Of a stretch of 62,342 nt of DNA, positions 33,411 to 41,448 are shown one piece after another. The notes under the pieces were generated by a model. The model saw nothing but the letters and a program-made list of their open reading frames with translations, searched no databases and was not told where the DNA came from. Origin of the DNA: Hyphomicrobiaceae bacterium (GTDB taxonomy: Bacteria; Pseudomonadota; Alphaproteobacteria; Rhizobiales; Hyphomicrobiaceae); NCBI GenBank assembly GCA_024281145.1, contig JAMXLN010000173.1, positions 1 to 62,342 on the forward strand, in the 5' to 3' direction. The position numbers were made by a program, and so were the translations under genes. The stretch's first letter is position 1; each line of letters opens with the position of its first letter.

Positions 33411-34492
33411 ATGCAGGATGACGCCCTTGCGGTGATCGCACGCTTCAACGTGCACCGACGACGCCATTTGTCTGCGGATGGCAGACTGTTGACAAAGGGC
33501 CCCCTCGCGACTGACGTGGCCACCGTCATCTCCCTCTACCGGGCCATGGTGCTCACGCGTACCTTCGACCTCGAGGCGGTATCGCTGCAGCGCACGGGCC
33601 GACTTGGCACCATGCCGTGTCGCTGGGCCAGGAGGCGGTTTCGGTGGGTGTCGCCAGTGCCATGCGCCAGGAAGACGTGCTTCTGCCGTCCTACCGGGAT
33701 AATGGCGCGCTCCTCTGGCGCGGCGTGAAGATGGAGGAGATCCTGCTCTATTGGGGGGGAGACGAGCGGGGAAACCTTTCGTCTGGCCCTCCCCATGATT
33801 TCCCATTTTGCATTCCCGTGGGCTCGCAGGCTCCGCACGCAGCCGGGGTTGCTTACGCCCTAAAGTTCCGCAAGCAGCAAGGTGTTGCGGTTTGCCTGCT
33901 GGGCGACGGGGCGACTTCCAAGGGCGACATGTACGAGGCCATGAACTTCGCTGGGGTCCATCGCCTGCCCGTCGTGTTTGTTGTCAACAACAACCAGTGG
34001 GCAATTTCGGTCCCACTCAAACTGCAGACCGCGGCGCAAACCTTGGCGCAAAAAGCCATCGCCGCTGGCTTCTACGGCGAGCAGGTCGACGGTAACGACA
34101 TCGTCGCCGTGCGCGAAGCAGCCAACGAGGCGATTGACCATGCGCGCAGGGGCTGTGGGCCGCGTCTGATCGAGGCTCTCACCTATCGGCTCGGCGACCA
34201 CACGACCGCCGACGACGCTGCGCGCTATCGCCTACCTCAAGACGTGCAGATGCGCTGGAAGGAAGAGCCGATTGCGCGATTGCGCGCCTACCTGGTCAGC
34301 CAAAAGGCGTGGGGCAAAGCCGAGGAGGAAGAGCTCTCATCGCACTGCCAGCGTGAGATCGATGCTGCTGTCGAGCGCTACCTGGCCACAAGCTCGCGGG
34401 CCCCAGAGACCATGTTCGAGCATCTCTACAAGGATCTGCCTGCGGTCTACGCCGCCCAGCGCGAGGAGCTTGAGGGTCTCGCCAATGCCTGA
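33411..34492 (+). pseudogene. pdhA: 2-oxo acid (pyruvate-type) dehydrogenase E1 alpha subunit, interrupted by a one-base frameshift
   Basis: The N-terminus is read from 33411: IARFNVHRRRHLSADGRLLT, then SLYRAMVLTRTFDLEAVSLQ and RTGRLGT. At about 33609-33612 the frame shifts by the loss of one base, and from 33614 the rest continues as AVSLGQEAVSVGVASAM to the stop at 34490. The ThDP motif is complete (LLGDGATSKGDMYEAMNFAG through VVNNNQWAIS), as is the phosphorylation-loop region RYRLPQD. Joined, the protein is about 360 residues, normal for E1 alpha. The joint reads GT-H/Y-AVSLGQ, as expected for the family, so the break is a single indel rather than decay. A sequencing error is possible. 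The gene overlaps the E1 beta gene by 8 bp. Unless the shift is an error or is bypassed, the subunit is not made in full. Confidence 0.88.
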
Positions 34493-35465
34493 AGTAACTC
34501 TGGTCGACGCTATCAACCTGGTGCTTGCGCGGGCGATGCAGGACGATCCCAACGTCATCGTGTTCGGCGAGGATGTGGGCATCAATGGTGGGGTGTTTCG
34601 CGCGACTGCCGGTTTGCAACAGCGTTTCGGACCCGAGCGCGTCCTGGATACGCCCTTAGCGGAGCTCTTGATCAGTGGACTGTGCGTCGGCATGGCGTCG
34701 CAGGGCCTCAAACCCGTTGGTGAAATCCAATTCATGGGCTTCATTTACCCGTGCATTGATCAACTGGTGAACCACGCGTCGCGGCTGCGCCACCGGACAC
34801 AAGGACGTCTGAGCTGCCCGATGGTGTTGCGCGCGCCATGCGGGGCCGGCATTCGTGCTCCCGAACATCACTCGGAGCATACTGAGGCCATGCTCACCCA
34901 CATCCCCGGTTTGCGCGTTGTCATTCCCTCTTCGCCCGAGCGGGCGTACGGGCTTTTACTTGCAGCCATCCACGATCCGGATCCGGTAGTGTTTCTTGAG
35001 CCGACCCGGCTCTATCGGGGGGCACGAGGTCTTGTCGACGACAATGGGGAGGCCTTGTCCCTCGATGTCGCGTTCGTGTTGCGCGAGGGTAGGGACGTGA
35101 CGCTGATCGGCTGGGGTGCAATCCTCAAGGAAACGTTGGCGGCAGCCGAAGCGCTCGCCGACGAGGGCATCAGCGCCGAGGTAATCGATCTGGCCACGCT
35201 CAAGCCTTACGATGCTGAGACCATCCTTGCCTCGGTGGCGAAGACCGGCCGCTGTGTGATCGTGCACGAGGCGGCTCGGACCGGCGGCCTAGGTGCGGAG
35301 ATTGCCGCATTGCTCGCCGAGCGCGGGCTCACTTCTTTGCTGGCGCCGGTTGCGCGCGTCGCCGGATATGACACGGTCATTCCGCTGCCGCGGCTCGAGC
35401 AGAGTTACATACCATCCATCAACCGGATCGTCAGCGCGGCACGCCGGGCTTGCCGGTTCACATAG
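34485..35465 (+). CDS. pdhB: 2-oxo acid dehydrogenase E1 beta subunit
   Basis: A 326-residue protein with the transketolase pyrimidine-binding domain (VTLVDAINLVLARAMQDDPN, VIVFGEDVGINGGVFRATAG with the conserved Glu, RVLDTPLAELLISGLCVGMA, HHSEHTEAMLTHIPGLRVVI) and the C-terminal transketolase domain (DVTLIGWGAILKETLAAAEA, EVIDLATLKPYDAETIL). It forms an alpha2beta2 decarboxylase with E1 alpha, which hands the acyl group to the lipoyl domain of E2. The ATG at 34485 lies inside the end of the E1 alpha gene (8-bp overlap), so translation is coupled. Whether the complex uses pyruvate, acetoin or branched-chain oxo acids is not decided by the sequence. Confidence 0.93.
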   Translation: MPEVTLVDAINLVLARAMQDDPNVIVFGEDVGINGGVFRATAGLQQRFGPERVLDTPLAELLISGLCVGMASQGLKPVGEIQFMGFIYPCIDQLVNHASRLRHRTQGRLSCPMVLRAPCGAGIRAPEHHSEHTEAMLTHIPGLRVVIPSSPERAYGLLLAAIHDPDPVVFLEPTRLYRGARGLVDDNGEALSLDVAFVLREGRDVTLIGWGAILKETLAAAEALADEGISAEVIDLATLKPYDAETILASVAKTGRCVIVHEAARTGGLGAEIAALLAERGLTSLLAPVARVAGYDTVIPLPRLEQSYIPSINRIVSAARRACRFT

Positions 35466-35482
35466 CCAAGCTCGGAGCCGCT

Positions 35483-36589
35483 ATGCGTCAGTTCCTGCTG
35501 CCGGATCTTGGAGAGGGTCTCGAGGAAGCGGAAATCGTGGCCTGGCACGTCACTGAAGGGGATCATGTCGTTGTGGACCAGCCGCTCGTCTCCGTCGAGA
35601 CCGACAAGGCCGTGGTTGAGGTCCCCTCGCCGCAGAGTGGGCGCGTGGCTCGCTTGTTCGCTAGCAAGGGAGACTTGGTCAAGGTGGGCGCTCCGCTTGT
35701 CGAGTTCGCTGAAGGCGCGGAGATTGATACGGGGACGGTGGTCGGGGAGTTGCACGCCGAAGGGTCCAAGCGCGTGGTCGACCAGTCGGCCGGCGATCCT
35801 AGGGCAGCGCCGCAGCCGCGCCAGGTCCTGCCTGCGGTCCGAGCGTTGGCGCGCAAGCTAGAGGTTGACCTCAACCTTGTGCAGGCGACGGGACCTGATG
35901 GTACCATCACACGTTCTGACGTTGAGCGTGCCGCCAAGAGCTTGACGGAAGCGGGACCGGCGGAACAGCTCAGGGGCATGCGCCGCGCCATGGCGCAACG
36001 AATGACCGCGGCCCATGCCGAGGTCGTGCCTGCCAGTGTCACCGATGAAGCCGACATCGGCGATTGGTCGGTTGCGGAGGACGTAACCATCCGCCTTCTC
36101 CGTGCCATTGCCAGTGACTGCAAGGCAGAGCCCTCTCTCAATGCCTGGTACAATGCGGCCGCCGGCCAACGCCGCCTTCTCAAGCGCGTCGACATTGGCA
36201 TCGCCGTCGACACGGAAGGCGGCCTCATTGTCCCCATCCTGCGCAATGTAGGCGAGCGCGGTGCGCGCGAGCTGAGGGCTGGGCTTGACCGCATGCGTGC
36301 CGACGCCGAGGCGCGGTCGATTCCGCCCGATGAGCTCAGAGGAGCGACGATTACCTTGTCGAATTTCGGGATGATCGGTGGTCGCTTCGCGAGCCTTGTG
36401 ATCGTCCCACCGCAGGTGGCGATCATCGGCGCTGGCCGCATCGGCGAGCGAGCAGTGGCGCGCGACGGTCAAGTGGTGGCGCGCAGCGTCCTGCCGCTGT
36501 CACTCACATTCGATCATCGCGTTGTGACCGGCGGAGAAGCTGCGCGGTTCTTGGTGGGCCTCAGGCGTGACCTGGAGAAGGGGCAATGA
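35483..36589 (+). CDS. pdhC: 2-oxo acid dehydrogenase E2 (dihydrolipoamide acyltransferase)
   Basis: A 368-residue E2 protein. Residues ~1-75 are one lipoyl domain (FLLPDLGEGLEEAEIVAWHV, lipoyl Lys in VETDKAVVEVPSP). Residues ~115-150 are the peripheral-subunit-binding domain (LPAVRALARKLEVDLNLVQA, GPDGTITRSDVE). Residues ~165-368 are the catalytic domain ending in SLTFDHRVVTGGEAARFL. The catalytic His is present; Thr-Gly replaces the usual Asp-Gly of DHRxxDG, a variant I recall from other proteobacterial E2 proteins of this group. GGAG precedes the ATG at 35483, 17 bp behind the E1 beta stop. No E3 (lipoamide dehydrogenase) gene follows, so a shared E3 must be supplied from elsewhere. Confidence 0.92.
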   Translation: MRQFLLPDLGEGLEEAEIVAWHVTEGDHVVVDQPLVSVETDKAVVEVPSPQSGRVARLFASKGDLVKVGAPLVEFAEGAEIDTGTVVGELHAEGSKRVVDQSAGDPRAAPQPRQVLPAVRALARKLEVDLNLVQATGPDGTITRSDVERAAKSLTEAGPAEQLRGMRRAMAQRMTAAHAEVVPASVTDEADIGDWSVAEDVTIRLLRAIASDCKAEPSLNAWYNAAAGQRRLLKRVDIGIAVDTEGGLIVPILRNVGERGARELRAGLDRMRADAEARSIPPDELRGATITLSNFGMIGGRFASLVIVPPQVAIIGAGRIGERAVARDGQVVARSVLPLSLTFDHRVVTGGEAARFLVGLRRDLEKGQ

Positions 36590-36845
36590 CGAGGAGAGCA
36601 GTTCACCCCCAGCCTGCTCCACGAGTGCCACGCGTAAGAGGCGGGGCTGGGGCCTTGCGCGAGTGAGCGTGCGAAGGGGATGTGACCGTCAGCGCGCGCC
36701 AGTCATCTTGCTGAGCTCACCTGACGCAAATCAAGAGACATTGAACGTGCCGGCGGCTGCGTGCTGGGCACCGGCACAAAAAAGGTTACCAAGGAGTTCA
36801 GCAAGCTCAAAATTTCAGGTCCTGGACCAGGGCCGATCCGGCCGG

Positions 36846-38183
36846 CTATCTGGCGCAGGCGTGACCAGGGATCCAATCCGTTCCGGCCAGTGGCACGCCC
36901 GCCATCGCCGAGGCCTCGACGGTGAGCGCCACCAAGTCCTCGGGCTCCAGATTGTGCACGTGGCTCTTGCCGTTGGCGCGGGCGATGGTTTGACACTCAA
37001 GCGTCAGCACCGAGAGAAAGTTGGCGAGCCGTTTGCCGGCGAGCACCGGGTCGAGGCGGCGAGTGAGCACGGGGTCTTGCGTGGTGATACCGGCGGGGTC
37101 CCTGCCCTCGTGCCAATCATCATAGCAGCCGGCCGTGGTGCGCAGCTTGCGGTATTCCTCTTGCCAGTGCGGGTGGTTATCTCCAAGGGCGATCAGCGCG
37201 GCCGTGCCGATCGAGACTGCGTCGGCGCCGAGCGCCAGCGCCTTGGCCATGTCAGCCCCGCTGCGAATGCCACCCGAGACGATGAGCTGCACCTTGCGGT
37301 GCATGCCAAGCTCCTGCAGCGCCTTGACCGCGGGACGAATGGCGGCCAGCGTGGGAATACCCAAGTGTTCAATGAATACTTCTTGGGTGGCTGCTGTGCC
37401 GCCTTGCATGCCATCGAGCACGACGACGTCGGCGCCCGCTTTAACAGCCAGCGCCGTATCGTAGTAGGGCCGCGCCGCGCCGACTTTGACATAGACCGGC
37501 TTTTCCCACTCGGTAATTTCTCGCAGCTCCTCGATTTTGATCGCCAGGTCGTCGGGTCCGGTCCAGTCAGGGTGGCGGCAAGCCGAACGCTGGTCGATTC
37601 CCTTAGGCAGGGTGCGCATCGCGGCGACGCGGTCGGATATCTTCTGGCCCAAGAGCATCCCCCCGCCGCCGGGCTTGGCACCCTGCCCGACGACCACCTC
37701 GATGGCATCCGCCTTGCGCAGCTGGTCTGGCTCCATCCCATAGCGCGAAGGCAGCACTTGGTAGACGAGGAGCGAGGAGTGCTCACGCTCTTCCGCCGTC
37801 ATACCGCCATCGCCGGTGGTCGTGGACGTACCGACTGCTGAGGCACCACGCCCCAGGGCCTCCTTGGCCGGCGCCGATAATGATCCGAAGCTCATGCCGG
37901 CGATGGTTACGGGAATTTTCAACGTAATCGGCTTCTTGGCGTGGCGGGTGCCGAGGGTCACGTCGGTGCCGCATTTTTCGCGATAGCCCTCGAGCGGATA
38001 GCGGCTAATGGAGGCGCCGAGGAACAAGAGATCGTCGAAGTGAGGCAGTTTGCGCTTCGCGCCGAAGCCGCGAATGTCATAGATGCCGGTTGCTGCGGCG
38101 CGATGGATTTCGGCGATGGTGTGCTTGTCGAAGATGGCGGACTCGCGCGGCGGCGTGTGAAGCCACGGGTCGTTGCTGCTCAT
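36846..38183 (-). CDS. glxD: Glutamate synthase-like FMN domain protein (GlxD / MgsC type)
   Basis: A 445-residue protein equivalent to the central FMN-binding alpha/beta barrel of glutamate synthase: PVTIAGMSFGSLSAPAKEAL, STTTGDGGMTAEEREHSSLL, GQGAKPGGGGMLLGQKISDR, VLDGMQGGTAATQEVFIEHL, SGGIRSGADMAKALALGADA. In the split systems GlxBCD of Sinorhizobium and MgsABC of methylotrophs, this subunit carries FMN and makes glutamate or N-methylglutamate from the 2-oxoglutarate imine. Start and stop abut: the TAA of the upstream GlxC gene touches this ATG with no gap (TAAATG). It is the last gene of the three-gene operon. The role in N-methylglutamate rather than glutamate synthesis is inferred. Confidence 0.92.
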   Translation of the reverse strand: MSSNDPWLHTPPRESAIFDKHTIAEIHRAAATGIYDIRGFGAKRKLPHFDDLLFLGASISRYPLEGYREKCGTDVTLGTRHAKKPITLKIPVTIAGMSFGSLSAPAKEALGRGASAVGTSTTTGDGGMTAEEREHSSLLVYQVLPSRYGMEPDQLRKADAIEVVVGQGAKPGGGGMLLGQKISDRVAAMRTLPKGIDQRSACRHPDWTGPDDLAIKIEELREITEWEKPVYVKVGAARPYYDTALAVKAGADVVVLDGMQGGTAATQEVFIEHLGIPTLAAIRPAVKALQELGMHRKVQLIVSGGIRSGADMAKALALGADAVSIGTAALIALGDNHPHWQEEYRKLRTTAGCYDDWHEGRDPAGITTQDPVLTRRLDPVLAGKRLANFLSVLTLECQTIARANGKSHVHNLEPEDLVALTVEASAMAGVPLAGTDWIPGHACAR

Positions 38184-38909
38184 TTAATACGATCCCAGGT
38201 TGCTGATATGGAAATTGTAGAGCGAGCGCGCGGAGCCATAGCGACGGAACTCGGATACATCGACCGTACCGCCGAGCCCAGCCGCGTCCAGCAGCTTGCG
38301 CAGGGACGTTTTGTGTTCCTCGCGCATGTTCTTCATTACGCAGTCTGAGCCGAGGCTCTTGACCTTGCCGCGCAGATACAGCCGTGCCTCGTAGATAGAA
38401 TCGCCGAGTGCGTCGCCGGCGTCGCCCAGCACGACAAGGTTGCCGGCCTGCGCCATGAAGGCTGACATGTGGCCAACCGAGCCTTTCACCACGATGTCGA
38501 GCCCGCGCATCGATATCCCGCAGCGCGCAGAGGCGTTGCCGTCGATGATCAACAGCCCGCCGCATCCCGTCGCACCGGCTGATTGCGATACATCACCCTT
38601 CACGTGCACGCGACCCGACATGATGTTCTCCGCCACGCCGGTTCCGGCATTGCCGTTGATGGTGACGGAAGCCCGCTTGTTCATGCCGGCGCAATAGTAG
38701 CCCACATGACCGTCGATGCGGACATTGAGCTCGCCGTCGAGCCCAGCGACAACGGCGTGAAGGCCGCGCGGATTCTTGATGAGAAAATCGCCCTGGCTCG
38801 CCGCATGCAAGAGCCGGTTGACCTCCCTGACCGACATGTGCGCAAGGTCGAGCGTGGTGTTGCGTATGGGTTCACCGGCGTGTGCGGCCGCAAGCGGCTG
38901 GTGTGCCAT
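38184..38909 (-). CDS. glxC: GltB3/GXGXG-domain protein (GlxC / MgsB type)
   Basis: A 241-residue protein corresponding to the C-terminal GXGXG beta-helix of glutamate synthase. The segments NKRASVTINGNAGTGVAENI, GDVSQSAGATGCGGLLIIDG, CGISMRGLDIVVKGSVGHMS and AGNLVVLGDAGDALGDSIYE show the repeated G-x-(V/I) turns. It serves as the structural subunit of the split glutamate/N-methylglutamate synthase. The ATG at 38909 lies one base behind the stop of the GlxB gene (TGACATG). A longer frame up to 39098 lies wholly inside GlxB and is rejected. Its stop touches the start of the GlxD gene. Such tight packing points to stoichiometric expression of the three subunits. Confidence 0.92.
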   Translation of the reverse strand: MAHQPLAAAHAGEPIRNTTLDLAHMSVREVNRLLHAASQGDFLIKNPRGLHAVVAGLDGELNVRIDGHVGYYCAGMNKRASVTINGNAGTGVAENIMSGRVHVKGDVSQSAGATGCGGLLIIDGNASARCGISMRGLDIVVKGSVGHMSAFMAQAGNLVVLGDAGDALGDSIYEARLYLRGKVKSLGSDCVMKNMREEHKTSLRKLLDAAGLGGTVDVSEFRRYGSARSLYNFHISNLGSY

Positions 38910-38910
38910 G

Positions 38911-39807
38911 TCACGCCCGGCTCCAGACATAGACGGTGGCAGGCTCCGGTTCCCATATGCGGGCATTGGCGACGCCCGGCAGCGTTGCGAGCGCCCGAAA
39001 CTCCGTGCCGAAGGCAACCCAGTCGTCGGTCTCGGCCAAAACGGCGGGCTTGCATGCGATCGGATCGCGCAACACCGCAAATCCCTCTCGGGTTCCAACG
39101 ACGAACGTGTAGAAGCCGTCCAAAGCCTGGAGTGCCTGCTGCAACGCCGCCTTCAGGCTGTCGCCCTCGCGCGTTCGCCAGGTGAGATACGCAGCAGCGA
39201 CCTCGCTGTCGTTCGCGGTCTGGAAGCGCTCACCGTGGCGCTGCAAAAGATCGCGCAACCGATTGTGGTTCGACAGGGAGCCATTGTGCACGAGGCAGGT
39301 ATCTTCGCCGGTCGAGAACGGATGTGAACCGGCGATCGTGACGGCGGACTCGGTCGCCATGCGCGTGTGGGCGATCGCATGTGAGCCCTTGGCTCCAACC
39401 AAGTTAAGGCGTTCGACGACGATCCCAGGATCGCCAACACCCTTGAAAATCTCAATGGACAGCCCTTGGCTCAGTACGATCGCCTCGGGCACGTTGTCGA
39501 TCAACCAGCCGCGCGCCGCGTCGCCGTCGCCCTCGGTCTTGATGACGGCATGGTTCTCGATCTCCTTAACCGTTACGCTCGCCTGGGTGGCATTTGACAG
39601 CCGCTTCGCGATTTGCGGCCACGCGAGCCGGCCTTCACGCACGACGGCGCAGATCTTGGTGGTACCGGATGTTTCCTCGCCGTAGACCGCAAAGCCCGCA
39701 CTATCGGGACCACGATCGCGCAGCTCGCGGACCATGGCGGCAGTCAGGCGCCCGAGCTCTGGTTCGAGCGCGACGTTCTTGAGGAACAGGCCGACGATTC
39801 CACACAT
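38911..39807 (-). CDS. glxB: Class II glutamine amidotransferase subunit (GlxB / MgsA type)
   Basis: A 298-residue Ntn-type glutaminase. The N-terminal MCGIVGLFLKN supplies the nucleophile Cys2 after Met removal. RELRDRGPDSAGFAVYG, HTRMATESAVTIAGSHPFST and DTCLVHNGSLSNHNRLRDLL hold the Arg, Gly/Asn and substrate-binding residues. It releases ammonia (or handles gamma-glutamyl amide donors) for the FMN subunit. In MgsABC the corresponding subunit works with methylamine-derived gamma-glutamylmethylamide. It is the first gene of the operon glxB-glxC-glxD. Confidence 0.92.
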   Translation of the reverse strand: MCGIVGLFLKNVALEPELGRLTAAMVRELRDRGPDSAGFAVYGEETSGTTKICAVVREGRLAWPQIAKRLSNATQASVTVKEIENHAVIKTEGDGDAARGWLIDNVPEAIVLSQGLSIEIFKGVGDPGIVVERLNLVGAKGSHAIAHTRMATESAVTIAGSHPFSTGEDTCLVHNGSLSNHNRLRDLLQRHGERFQTANDSEVAAAYLTWRTREGDSLKAALQQALQALDGFYTFVVGTREGFAVLRDPIACKPAVLAETDDWVAFGTEFRALATLPGVANARIWEPEPATVYVWSRA

Positions 39808-39996
39808 GACCGGTCACCCGCGCGGCGAGGTATATGAGAAGCCGCCGCACACAATCCACGGGGGTATCGTGGATGATGCCCACCGGGGTTGCGTGGGGGC
39901 TCAACAGGGGACCTTGCCCTGCCAGCGCCGGTCCGTCAAACTGCTCACGTGTCGAGGCGTTCGTGGCCATGCCGATCATGGAGCCGTGGGGATTTC

Positions 39997-40285
39997 ATGT
40001 GCGCCCAGGAGAGCTTGACCGACGATCCGCTAAATGCCTTTTGCCGACACAATCACGTGGCGCTTCGCGGTTCAGGTAATGGGTCGCTCAGGGGTCTGAC
40101 GTTTGCCGTCAAGGACATCTTTGATGTCGCGGGTCACCGTACGGGTTTTGGCCATCCTGATTGGCTAGCCACCCACTTGCCGGCCCAGCGAACCGCCTCG
40201 GTCATTGCACGTCTCCTTGCGGTCGGAGCCCGGATGATCGGTCGCACCCATTGCGACGAACTCTGCTACGGTCTGACCGGGGGCG
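39997..40285 (+). pseudogene. Truncated amidase (N-terminal fragment)
   Basis: From ATG 39997 the plus strand encodes about 95 residues of an amidase-signature enzyme: GLTFAVKDIFDVAGHRTGFG (with the catalytic Lys), PDWLATHLPAQRTASVIARL, GARMIGRTHCDELCYGLTGG. Similarity stops at about 40285, where the frame enters the 3' end of the oppositely oriented amidohydrolase gene. The remaining ~350 residues with both catalytic serines are absent. It is a deletion remnant; the junction is within 20 bp of the amidohydrolase stop. Confidence 0.85.
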
Positions 40286-41435
40286 AGAGCTCGGCGACGG
40301 CCTGTTCCGGACTCTCGGCATCGAGCACAACGAGATCGGCCGGCTTGCCGACCTGCAAGCCATATTCATCGACGTTCATGAGCTTCGCCGACCGCGTTGT
40401 GATCATGTTGAAGCACTCCCTCGTGTCGCGCGCGGAACCCACCTGACAGACATTGGCATAGAGGTTGGCCATGCGCACGAGCGAGCAATCCCCGAACGGT
40501 GTGAAGGGGTTCAACACGTTGTTGGTCGAGAGCGAGCAGTTGACCCCATGGTGGAGTAATCTATGTGCATCGGTCACGCCGCGCATGACACTGTGCTGCA
40601 AATGCCGACCCATGAGGTAGAGATCGGTTGAGGGTAGTACGGTGAGAGCGACGCCCGCGTCTGCCATGCGTCGAGCGCACTGCGAGAAATCCTCCGGCAG
40701 GGCCGCCGACAGCTTAGTCACGTGGCCAATGGCGACGCGGCCACCCCATTTGTAGCGCTCGGTCAGCTCGCAGACATAGACGAGATCGAGATCATCGGCG
40801 GTGGGCCCGAAGTCGAGATGCATATCGATATCGATGTCGAAATCTCGGGCGATGGCGAAGATCCGGTCGATTTGGCCGTGCGGGTTCGCATCGGTATAGG
40901 GTGCGGCGCCGACCACCGACCCGCCGCACTTGAGGGCCTTCAGCATCAATTCGTCGGTGCCGGGGTTGTTGAGCAAACCCTCCTGGGGGAAGATGCAGAT
41001 TTCAAGGTCGATGGCCCACTTATACTCCTCAATCAGCGGATGAACCCCTTCAAGGCCGCGAAGCCCGATACCTGGATCGACCTCAAGCTGAGTGCGCATG
41101 TGTGTCGTGCCATTGAGGATGGCGCGCTCCAACGTGATTTTGGCGCGCTCATAGACGTCTTCCGCCGTGAACAGCTGCTTCTGTTTGGCGACCTCGGCAA
41201 TGGCCTCTTCGAGGTCACCCCGTTCCGCGCGGCATCGCCCGAGGATGCGCGACTTATCGAGGTGGATGTGGGTCTCGATGAAGCCTGGCGTGACCAGCCG
41301 TCCGGCGAGATCCAGCTCTTCGCCTTCCGCCGCAAGGTGTGGTGCGATGGCGGCGATGCGTCCTTTGTCAATGCCGATATCTGCTGTGACGCTTTCATTC
41401 CCGACTACGCGGGCGGTACGTAAAATGAGGTCCAT
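40266..41435 (-). CDS. Cytosine deaminase-like metal-dependent amidohydrolase
   Basis: A 389-residue amidohydrolase of the cytosine deaminase/CodA-like group. It starts with a composite beta domain (MDLILRTARVVGNESVTADI). The metal ligands His56 and His58 are in GFIETHIHLDKSR, with His206 in DIDMHLDFG and His238 in AIGHVTKLSA. At the place where CodA has the catalytic Asp of its GHDD segment, this protein reads LSTNNVLNPFTPFGDCSL (Asn305-Asn306). The subfamily may therefore use a different residue or chemistry. The substrate is unknown; C-N bonds of cyclic amides, pyrimidines or triazines are typical. It lies 13 bp behind the fused Liv transporter gene and is the last gene of that operon, so the transporter probably imports its substrate. 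Confidence 0.88.
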   Translation of the reverse strand: MDLILRTARVVGNESVTADIGIDKGRIAAIAPHLAAEGEELDLAGRLVTPGFIETHIHLDKSRILGRCRAERGDLEEAIAEVAKQKQLFTAEDVYERAKITLERAILNGTTHMRTQLEVDPGIGLRGLEGVHPLIEEYKWAIDLEICIFPQEGLLNNPGTDELMLKALKCGGSVVGAAPYTDANPHGQIDRIFAIARDFDIDIDMHLDFGPTADDLDLVYVCELTERYKWGGRVAIGHVTKLSAALPEDFSQCARRMADAGVALTVLPSTDLYLMGRHLQHSVMRGVTDAHRLLHHGVNCSLSTNNVLNPFTPFGDCSLVRMANLYANVCQVGSARDTRECFNMITTRSAKLMNVDEYGLQVGKPADLVVLDAESPEQAVAELSPPVRP

Positions 41436-41448
41436 GGCGGCTGCCCCC

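Noticed and set aside
36567-37841. Plus-strand 424-codon open frame after the E2 gene
   Set aside because: Antisense to the FMN subunit gene glxD; the translation is Arg/Gly-rich with no domain.
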